From: Heliocidaris tuberculata
Taxonomy: Eukaryota; Echinodermata; Echinoidea; Camarodonta; Echinometridae
Direction of reading: 5' to 3'
Assembly (NCBI GenBank): GCA_025618425.1
Contig: CM046832.1
Span: 26,502,974-26,566,973, forward strand
Length of the DNA: 64,000 nucleotides
Below the pieces are notes generated by a model, which was not told the origin of the DNA, made no database searches, and saw nothing but the letters and a program-made list of their open reading frames with translations. Made by a program: the position numbers and the translations under genes. The stretch's first letter is position 1, and each line of letters opens with the position of its first letter. Shown piece by piece: positions 26,501-37,800 of this stretch.

Positions 26501-29500
26501 GCTGACAGTCTCATGCACTTCACACAGAAGAGTCTATATGGGACTACACACACATGTGGCATGAAAGTTTGGTCCAAACATTTCAGCTGTTTTTCATCAT
26601 ATTTGGAACATAGGGGCATTTCAAGATCAATCCTTTTTTCTCTGTTGTATTCTTCTAACTGACATAAAAATAATGAGGAAGCTCACAAATAATTTTTTCA
26701 CCTTTACTGGAACCCAACCTCTTTAAATCAAATATTCGACAAAGGTCAATCCAATCTATACTTCCTGATAGTACTACATTTAGAAGTCCAGAATTTACAT
26801 GTTCAGATGTGGCAGAACCTTGAAATGATGAAATAGATCTGTGCATGGTTGTATTTAGAATTCGCTCTCATATCCTCAGTTTCAGTTTCATATTAAATAT
26901 AATGTCATTTTGAAACCCTTCAAATTTGAGTATCTCTTTTAAAACTTTTTTAATACAGACTAAAAAAAGAAAAAAAAAATCCCGTTTTAGAAGCTTTCAG
27001 TTTCTGGATTAATCTGAAATCTCTTTGTCATGATGTATTCATGTTACATATTGATATTAAGAGGTTTCAGATGATGCTGTTTTCTCTTACCTACTATAGA
27101 GTGTTTTCATTGTTTTCAAGGTATTAGCTTTAAAAATTGTGTTTATGGTACAAGTTATAAAATGCTACAAACCTGTAAAACCAATCATTCAGACCCATTC
27201 AGACATGAAGTGTTATACCGTTTTCTGTGCAATGTGTCCCGTATGACATGTGACATTTATTCATGTATTTCATCCACGAATAAAAAATCTCTTGATATTA
27301 CCCTGACTAATTGTAGCGATACCAATGAGCACCATTATTCAATATTTGGTCATATTGAGAGTTTCTTCATTTTTTAATGAAATTTGAGGAAGAAAGACAT
27401 GTGTCTTAAGGGACACACTGAACGGAATTGCCCTTGGAAGAAAATGCTGAGAAAAAATAAATGAGATAAGTGTAACTAGTGTACTTTGGAATTCTGTATC
27501 TCATAACGCACAGATTAGTGACTATATGTATTTGTTATACATAGCTTTGTGTTTTGTAACCCCCTCCTCCAATGTTGCCTCTCAGCATTTATTTACATGC
27601 AAAATTTTGCTATGGTGATTTTTAGGTGGTCCACTGCATTTTGTCTGAATGAGCCTTTTATACACAATGCACGTTTAGGTCATTCACTGTATAATACCAA
27701 TCATTAGGTTTAATCAGGGTTTGTGCATATACAGTCAAAACTGCTTTAGCGACCACCTCCACCTATATAGAAAGACCACCTGTCTATAAAGACCACAATT
27801 TTTGTTTCCCTCGAACAATGTTTCTCATTGAAATGTGTATTAAAGGAACCTGTCCATAAGGACCACCTGCTCATAAAGACCGCTTTTCTTGTCTCCCTTG
27901 AGTGGTCTTTACAGACAGGTTTCACTGTATGTGAATGTAGGTATCCAGCATTTCACTGAATCAAAGTGAGATAAGAAAGAAAGAAAAGGAAATCCTACCA
28001 CAGTACCACTGATAACTCTGCTATTGAGCATAGAATTTATTTGTTAGATTTTATCTATTGAGGTAAATTAGATAAATTTGGAATTTCAGAAAGAGAATAT
28101 GTTTCAGAGAAAAATATATTTCCCCTCCTAAGTAGAAATTCATTTTGTTATTTTCATCCACTTTTCTCTTTCAAGGCTTTTGGAAATATATGGTCCTAAT
28201 TTTGATCTGATTGTGGTCTGAGATGCACCAACTAAAACATTTCAAATAATCTCAAGACCGAGAGCAACTTTATGGGTTATCATTCTTATTGAGAATAGGA
28301 GATTTTTTTTTCTACAAATGCATTTAAAAAACAAAAAAGGAAATACTCCCAAATCGATCCACATTGTAAATAATGATATCATAGCACCTTGTCTTGTCTA
28401 AGCATGTTTCCTGATAAGATGTCCTCAAGAGGTTGAACGAGGAAGTACTACACCTTGTGGGGGAAGACGATTATTTATAGGTGTGATATTTGTATATTTG
28501 AAGTTGCAAAGTTTGCTTGAATTCATATTCATTTGAAGTATATGGCTTTGTCAAGTTATCCTTCCTTCCTTGAAGATGGATTGACTCATCAAAGGAATTT
28601 AGGCTTATCTTAGAATGCCAAAAAAGTAGAATTACCAAGGGGATTTATACACCATTGTTATTTAAAGGCATTCACAAATGTTTTTTTGGAAAACACACCT
28701 GTATACTCATATAACTGTTGCTATCATTACATGAAGAACAAACGCTGTGTCCAAGAAACAGGCAAGTCTGTTCAGTGTTTGATAAGTAATCATAATAGAA
28801 ATAAGAAACACTTGTCCTTAACAACTTTACATATTTGTTGACCTGTTTTTACTTTAAATATATATTTATTGAATGAAGCTTTGTTATAGGTAATCCCTAA
28901 CTAAAATGGAGGCCTCACAGACGCCCCCCCCCCCCTTCCAGAATTTAGGCTCTTTGAACTCTTGAACATTGTTTGATCTCAAGTTAATTGCATTCATTGA
29001 GTCAGTGGACTCGTTATCATGTTCTTTGAATGTCAATTCACCTTAGACCTCAATTATCAGTAATGATCATCTAGCAACCCAATTCATATTTAGCCCTGTT
29101 TCCAAAGAATGGATGAACCAATTCAACTGTACTTGAATAATGAAATCAGTAAAAAAAAAAAAAAAAAATTTAAGTTCTTGAACTTTGGTATTCTATATTC
29201 TATATTCTTTATAGGTTTAATGGATAATTTTTATTGAGAGTTACTCTCTATAATAGAAGTGAAATGATGTCATTTCATAGGCAATGATAAAAAAGCATTA
29301 AAATCAAGAATGAAATATTTTTCAAAAAAATTCATAGTATATTTCAATTTCTATTTGCCAAAAGGATGAATAAGTGAAAACCAGATAAATACTAGTGTCC
29401 AAATACTCTATACATGTAGCAATAACGTTAATCGTAGTGAGCTAGGAACTTTGAATAGATTTATATACAAATCAGTGACGGGGAAAAGACTGCCTCAACT

Positions 29501-32500
29501 GCTGAGTTGCACCTGTACAAAAAATTTATTTATTTTATATAACATTTAAATGAAACAGAATGGGAAAAGGATTTGTGGTTTCTAAATATTTATTGAGGAT
29601 ATCCTGTTTGTTTTCCAAGTAGAATGGTGGTTTAAAGCTAATCTTGAGTTCTGGCTATGGGGGGGGGGGGGGGCTTATTCCCTGCCATTATATACATGTG
29701 TATACTCTATTCTATTTGTTCCATTTCTTTCTCTTGCCTTCTAATGTATCATTCACGGTAATGTATTTCTGTTGTAGATTGAGCTCCTGTTAATATTTAA
29801 TTCAAGCTTTGTTCAGTAAGTTTTTAAATCTCTGTAATTCTTTATATTCTTTAGTCTTCGGTTTTCCATAGTTGATGGTTGTCTAGGCCTACATATTTCT
29901 CTTTCTATTCACTCGTCATTGCAACATCATGTGGTAGGAAGCATACTTTTGTTCTGAGAGAAAATGAAAGACAAAATTTGAACAAAATTTGAACAAAAAT
30001 TGAACAAAAATACCACTACAGGTATGTAGAATGTGCTTTTAAATTTTATTATTTATTTCAGTATATGGAAGTATGTCTGTAGTCAGATAAAAAGACAAAT
30101 CAGACAATAAATGTGTAAAATAAAAATTCCATCTTTAGAACCAATTTGGTAGAATTTTGATTCAAAGGCTTGTGTGAAACACTGAAAGGCAGTCGGACAA
30201 AGGAATCTGTTTTTTTAATCAAATTGCAATGGTTTGGGGTGATGTTTCTTTTAGTAAAGGAGTGCAAAAGAAAGACTTCTGTGATTTTATATGATCTTGG
30301 GCATAGCATTTCCGGTAGAAATTTTTTTATTAAAGAGGCTCATTGATCCATTGAGAGACTCAGAGCGGTAGTATTTCTACCTTTAACCACTTGAATACTA
30401 AGCCCATATAACTTGAGCTGTAATCTATGGAAAATGTGTATTTTAGCAAAATCAAATAGAATCCAATAGGTTAATATGGTGTAGGGCACTTCCAAAGTAT
30501 TCGTCCCATATGATATCGACTATATTAATTATAGTGTTCCTGATCATTATACTTAGTTGATAGCCCTACTAGAGCTTAGAGCAGATTAAATATCAAGAAA
30601 AGGGACACTTTCCATATTGGTTTTATTTTCCAGATTTATTATTGATGGTAACGTATGGGACAGCAAATGGCCAAATACCTTGGACATGCCCTTTTTATTT
30701 AAAAAATCTCGCTTTTTAAAAAATGGATTAGAAGAGCCAAATTGCAGTGTCAGCTTGTAAAGCTTGTAGAAATAAATATAGGAAAGTTCTTGTCAGGACT
30801 TTCATGAACTTGATCATTGAAGCCTTCTTAAACTGGGAATAAACTAAGAGAGGCAAATTTTAGCCACATCGTAGACCAAAGACCAACCCATTGGTTTACC
30901 TTGGGGTCTAGTATTGCCTCAACCTCTTTAGTTTTTGGCAATTATAGGAAGGCATTCCCAGTATTTATGACATGTGGAAAGTCCCTATTGCGCAACCTTT
31001 TCGGTTTACATAGTGTTGTGTAAGCCTGCTGTTGTCATTCAAGAAGGAGGCCTGATTGGATTAAACGAGCCACATTAGCACCTTGAATCTAATCAGTCGA
31101 TTATCCGGTAATAAGCCGATCTTGTCACGCAAGCCTTTTTATATAAATGCAATATAAGTATTGGCAATCACTACGCTTTCAGCTCATTACATGAGTAAAG
31201 AGAATGTGCAGCCCTGAGCCACATGTGTATATCTTTACTAGAGATATTGCTTTACACAAGTCTGCCAACTTCTGAGGAGATACATTCACAGCATTTTGAA
31301 ACTCTGAATTAGATATTACTTGATTGATGATGTCAGTGAGTCTGTGAGTTTAGATCAGTGGGTATCAATTTGATTTAATGTACCGGGAACTTTCAAATTT
31401 TAGTCCTAGTGTTCGATTTCTCTATCTGTGTTTGTTGGAAATATATATTATTTCACATCTTGTTTTCATCATTATACTTAAAATTAATGATAGTACCTTT
31501 AAAACATAAGATTGTGATAAAGAAGCTATCTGTAGCCACAGCGCTCTATTTTATGCAAACAAGGATTGAAAATGATAGATAAGTAAAACTGTGACAAGTA
31601 CATCTGTGTCCTTTTATTGGCTATTCACCTAAATGAATGTAGTATTGATATTTATTTGTGTGGAGTAGGGAAATATTCATTTGTAATGAATAGAAATATT
31701 ATTTCTGGCAGGCATACATGTATCAAATCCGCTTGGTATTTCCAAATGCTCTCTTAAAAATGGATTAAATAAACATAATGTTAATGTTTATTTGTGTCTG
31801 GGTAGGGAAATGAATAGAGATATTATTTCTGGCAAGCATACATATAGCAAATCCACTTGATATTTCCAAATTTTCTTTAAAATGTGGATGATCAAGGATG
31901 TATATAACCATAGGCCATATTTTGTTCTTGCCTTTATGCTAATATATTGCTTCATGCCCAGGAATAGGCTTCCAGGAGGCATAAAATCCCTAAAGATATT
32001 GCACATGTCGGATATTTCACTTTCACCTGTTACGTTAACCTCCCTTCTAGAACGTTCAGATGCTTTTATTAGTGCAGATGTGCATTCATCCGTGAAAGTC
32101 GGTGATGTTTCAAAAGAAGGGGAATTTCCGTGACGCTTATGTTGGAAAATTTCATCAGTTTGTATTCTTGCCAGACAGGATTAGAGGTGTACCCTATTGG
32201 GTGTTTCTCCCTGATATACCCCTACATGTACATACACCCCATCTTCTTGCATGAACTTCATACAAGTGTAGATTTTCAAAAAAGATTGGCAATATTGCCG
32301 TTTGATGAAGGTAATCATGAGTATACCAAGCGCTTAAAATGTTTTTTTCAGCAGGATTATTCAATTTCAAGTTTAAGAAATAAAAGATTCCCTGAATTAT
32401 GGTCCTTGTTCCTTCTGTAAACATTGCAAACTACAAATTTTTTTAGAGATTTCTCATTCTTTTTGGAAAGGAAGAGGTTATTTTTTGTGCTTGCTGTCTA

Positions 32501-34830
32501 CTTAGTCATATTTCAATAGCGTTTAATCCAAAAGTAGTTGTTTAAGGATTACCCTTAATTTCTTCCTCCTGGTCATTCATCATAATTTCCTTTTATTTCT
32601 GGAGGGAAAATCCAGGAAGGAAAGCATAAAAATTAGAAAAAAACACAGACATTCACATAGATTTAGTGACCTCAAGTTTCATAATGTTCACCCAATATAA
32701 TAAAGTTTTAAGTTTTATGTATTTTTAAATCCTTCAGTTTTTACTACTGCCAGTGGACCTTAATTGCCATGAATTACATGTAGGTGTAAAGTGAGGTCGC
32801 TTTATCCCAACCCTTTTTTTAAAAAGTTTTGCTGCATGTGTAATGATGTCAAACACTTGTAACTTCTAGTAAGAATAAGAACAAAACAACTCAAAAATGT
32901 TATTCTGAGTTTACTGGCTTATGAATGACATTTGGACTTGAACTGAACTCTATAAATTTATGCTTTACATTATACCCTTTGAAGTTATAATTATTCTGCA
33001 ACAGTTGCAGTTCTATTATTTGTACTGCATTTAACCTAGAATTTATGGACTGGGAAAATATTTGTGCTCTGTGCATGACCTATGGTGCATATATATATTG
33101 CATTAATTTTGCATGTCAAGCAAAATATATTATTTTGGCTTGATTGGCAGCATATTAACTATATAAATAGAAAGATGAAACCTTTGCATCAAGGAGTAAT
33201 CATTGCCTTGCAGAAAAGCTCTTCTATAATAGATCTCTAGGAGATATGTTATTGTTAGGGTTGAACTTTTTACTTCAGTCCACTCCTCTGCCAGACAGGC
33301 TCTAACTTTATGCAGAACCATAATATAGTCCCTGAGGTACATGTGTGCAGGATTTAGTGTTTGATATGCCTTTGTGCAAATATGTCATAATTCACCAGCT
33401 CTCGGGACATTTATAAGAGTCAAATATAATTTGTATTTTGGACCACAATTACTGTAATCTTATAAACTAGTGAGTAGTGACTTTACATATCTTAAAATTT
33501 GAACTTCCCAGTATCTCAGGAGATATTGAGATTCCTCCAAGTTTAATTTTTAACAAGACTGACAGATTGAAGGCAGCTGCGTTGACCACTGACAAAAAAT
33601 GAATACCCCCCCCAAAAAAAAAAATCTTGAATATGCAAACACATACCATCTCCTTTGAGGGTAGGATCTTTGTTTGCCCTTTGCAGCAGTACCAATTTAA
33701 AGATAAAGTTGAGTTCTGGTCATGCGATTACATTGTGAAAGAAACTGTCTCAAAGCAATCGGGAAAGGTTGGTCATGTCAACATAAGAATTGGTGTGTAC
33801 TGTGAGGTTTTGGAATCATCAAAATGTCAAGAAATTGACTCAATCTCGCTGAAAAGCACATGCACTGCATACAGAAATGGGTATATGGGACTGCACACAC
33901 ATGTGGCTTGGATTTTCGGCCTGAACACTTCAGCTGTTTCTCGTCATATTTTGAATATTAGGGCATTTGAGGAGATTCCTTTCAAAGGAGATTTATGTTA
34001 GGAAGTTCTTCTGAACTGACATAAAAGGAATGAGAAAGCTCGCAAATTAGTTTTCTCCATTCCCAGAACTCAATTTTCTTTAATAGTGCATTGATAGTGA
34101 CCTGAATGTATAAGAGTGTGAGAACAAAATTACTCTAGCAATTTATGCAAATATTTAGATAAGTACAAAACTACAGGAAATGCAAGTTCTGTCTGTCAAA
34201 CGTTGAAAAAAAAAAGAAGATAAATGACCCTTTTTTATCAAAATTCCTATTGTAAGCATAGTACAGAACCAGAAATGTGATATTAACCACAAAAATGATT
34301 TTTTTTTCCCCCTGATTTTGAACTTATGATAACAGGTGTGTCACGTTCTGATGTGATGTCAAATTAAAAGTCTGAATTGCTTTGTAAGATACATGTCTGG
34401 AAAATAAGCACATTGTCATTGTCATAAAGTCACACCCAGGAAGCAAGTGAAGATTCTGCTTTGTTTGTTATAAGGATTTCTTTAATATTCCTTTTGTACA
34501 ATATATGTCTCCTGTTTGGGAGTGTCTAGACATAGAAGTATAGCAGCCCAGACATTGCTGTAGATACAGGACAATTTTGCTTAGTTAAACTTTAATCACT
34601 GTTCTCTGTTGGGGTCCTTTTAATTCTATTGCTAATGTTTTGTTTTAATTTGTTTAATCTTTTTTCTTCTGTTACAGGCATTTTGTCAAGCTCTACAGGA
34701 AATGGATGTCAAGAATTTCAAGAGTTTTTGCAAGGTCAGTTCATTTATAAAAAAGGAAACATAATCCTTTCTTAAATTTTGACTTTGCCCAATCACTACA
34801 TAAAAACAAAAGATTTCATTTTATGTGTAA

Positions 34831-34861
<31 letters not shown>

Positions 34862-37800
34862 GGTGGTGGTGGTGGTGGTGTGCTTGAACAGTAAAAATGG
34901 TGTGAAAAAATAGATGGTGGGTCAAGTACCTTATGTTTTATTGACTTAAAAAACAGAAGTTCACCAAAGTCCTGTCATAATATTAGTTTTGAAGTTTACT
35001 TCTTATTATGAGGAAGTGGAACATTAGACTTTCAGTTTAATTTGTGAGCTTTCTCATTCTCATTATGTTAGTTTGGAAGATTATTATAATAGATATGTCC
35101 CCTGAAAAGGATTGCTCTTCAAATGCCCTCTCATTCAAAATATGATTGAAAATATGACAGGAAACAGCTGAAATGTTCGGGCCGAACATTTGTGTGTAGT
35201 CCTGTGAGCACATATTTCTGTGTGCAGTGCATGTGCATCTCAGCAGGATTGAGTCAATTTCTTATCATTTTGGTGATTCCAAAACCTTACAGCATACACC
35301 AGTTCTTATGTGTTATATAATTAACCTTTCCCTATTGCCTTGAGACAGTTTCTTTCACAATTCAATATCATGACCAGAACTCAACTTTATCTTGAATTAT
35401 TCTGCATGGCATTGTTTGAACTTCAGTAGGGCAAAACTTTGCGGTTAACCTCTTAATATTTAAAGCATGTCTCATGCCATTTGTGGTCCATTTTATAAAA
35501 GTGAAAGAAAGAACTACAAATTTCTTGGGAGAATAGTGATTTTTCTTACCTTGTGGCTAAAACAGTATTATAAGAATAGTTATTCTGAAACCATATGAAG
35601 TAAACAAAATACTTTTCACAAAGACCTATTTCACAATCCCTATTTCACAATCCTAATTTCACAATCCCTGTAGTAATGTCATAGGTCAGGCAGGTGCATA
35701 TTGGTACTTTGGAGCGAGATGTATATCGATGGTGGGGCGACAAAACCTCGTATCTCAAAAAAGTTAAATGTTCAGGAGAGTGAAAAAAACATGGCTGCCA
35801 TAACACTAAGAAATGGGATTGTCCTCCTTTGGACATGCCACAGTGGCTTCATTTTTGGAGTAAGAGAGCTGGGATTTGGACAGGAAAACACTTGACTGAT
35901 TATTTGAAGATTAACATAAAAAAGTAATTTTCACCAAAATTTGAGATACATGTACAAGGTTTTATCACCCCACCGATGATATGATTCTGTTCAAAACCTT
36001 GCCACCTGGTTTTAAAATAAACAGAAACTAATGCTCTTATTTTGCAAGCCCCTCATCATTGTTAAACTGTATGTCTGAGTAATGTATTTATATTTCTCAT
36101 CATTGTGTAGTATCATGCATGGTTCATGATCAATTCTTAAGTTGGTTTTGAGTCAGGTGATGAATACTATGTGCATCACTGCATGTAAATGTTTGAGGGA
36201 ACTGAGTCATATTGGCCACAGGTGGAAGCCACATTGAGTCATAGTAATCGGCTTGTGATTTTATGTATCTGATATGAGATGCTCCAGCACAATGCATTTT
36301 CATGTATGATAAATCAGCATCTCATCCAGAACTTGTCAAATATTGGCAGAAAATGTATTTCTGACGCAGAATATAATGTCCGTTCCCATTTGACCAATGT
36401 GCCATGAAATTATTTTTTTATATTTTGTGGATTCATATGATTTAGAATATAGGCATGTCTAGATTATGTATTTTGCAATATTCTCCATTTTATGAGTTCT
36501 TTTACTGTGTTTACACATTGATCCGGCTCGCGGGTTCGACACGACTCTCGTGTCGAACCCGCCTCAAGCTCCCACGGGAGGAAAACTGTGATCGCGTTTA
36601 CATGTATTGAATTGGCGAGTTTGACCCGGCTTGCGGATCACAGACGGGAGTAGCATAATGTCACAAACGTGGTTGATTGGCAAGCTTTCACAAGCTGTTT
36701 TACTTTTCCTTTGTTTGATTTTCTCTTATAATTTCTTCGTTTTTCCTTCTTTCGTTTTCTTTCTTCTCTCTTCTATGTTTGCTTATGTATTTCTTTGTTC
36801 AATCTTGAGTCTTAATGAATTTCTTTGTTTTTTTCTTTTTTCATCTTCTCTCTTCTATTTTTTTGTATGTATTTCTTTGTTTCCCCTTATAATTCCTAAT
36901 GAATTTCTGTTTTTCCTTCTTTCATCTTTTCTCTTCTATATTTGTTTATGTATTTCTTTGTTTCCCCTTATAATTCCTAATGCATTTCTTTGTTTTTCCT
37001 TCTTTCATCTTTTCTCTTCTATATTATGTATTTCTTTGTTTCCTCTTATTATTCCTAATGAATTTCTTTGTTTTTTCTTCTTTCTTCTTCTCTCTTCTAT
37101 ATTTGTTTATGTATTTCTTTGTTTCCTCTTATAAATCCTAATGTATTTCTTTGTTTATCCTTCTTTCGTCGTCTCTCTTCTATTTTTTTTCTCATGTATT
37201 TCTTTGTTTAATCTTAATTCTTAATGAATCTCATTGTTTTTCATTCTCTCTTCTTCCTTTCTTATGTTTTTCATCTTTTCTTTTTGTTTTCCCTTTCATA
37301 AATTGCCGTGTTCGACACAGCTTTCTGTTTATACATCAAAAAATTGCCGGGTCTGATACGAGTCTTGTGTCGAACCTGCGAGTCGGATCAATGTGTAAAC
37401 GCGGTAAATGTTGCACGTCACAGGGTTTTTGTGGCTTGTCAACCATATTAATTTTCCTTCGGGTAATAATATCATACCCAGACGCAAAGGAACTTTGTTT
37501 TCTTGAAGAAAGCTTCTCATGGTATCCTGTGGCTTCTAAGTTCAATTACTTCTCTTTGTAATGTGTCTTGGGTCTAGTCCACTTCCTCGAGACATTATCT
37601 CAGCTTGACATTTCTAGGATAGTATGAAGAAACATAAAGCATAGCTTCTTATAGGAATGACTCATGTGCATGCTTCAGTGGGGATTCCCCCTTTTATTAC
37701 AGAAGATGGAGGGGGGCGGATTGCATCATTATTCTAGAAGAGTAGAAAGAGGGTGGTATATTTAGTTTAGCAGATGGATATCTTTTCAGTTTTTATTGTA

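Noticed and set aside
33627..34001. 124-codon + frame
   Set aside because: It coincides with a TTAA MITE. The other copies of the element carry no equivalent frame.
36631..37561. Long Phe/Leu/Ser-rich frames resembling membrane proteins
   Set aside because: They result from polypyrimidine tandem repeats within an inverted-repeat element.
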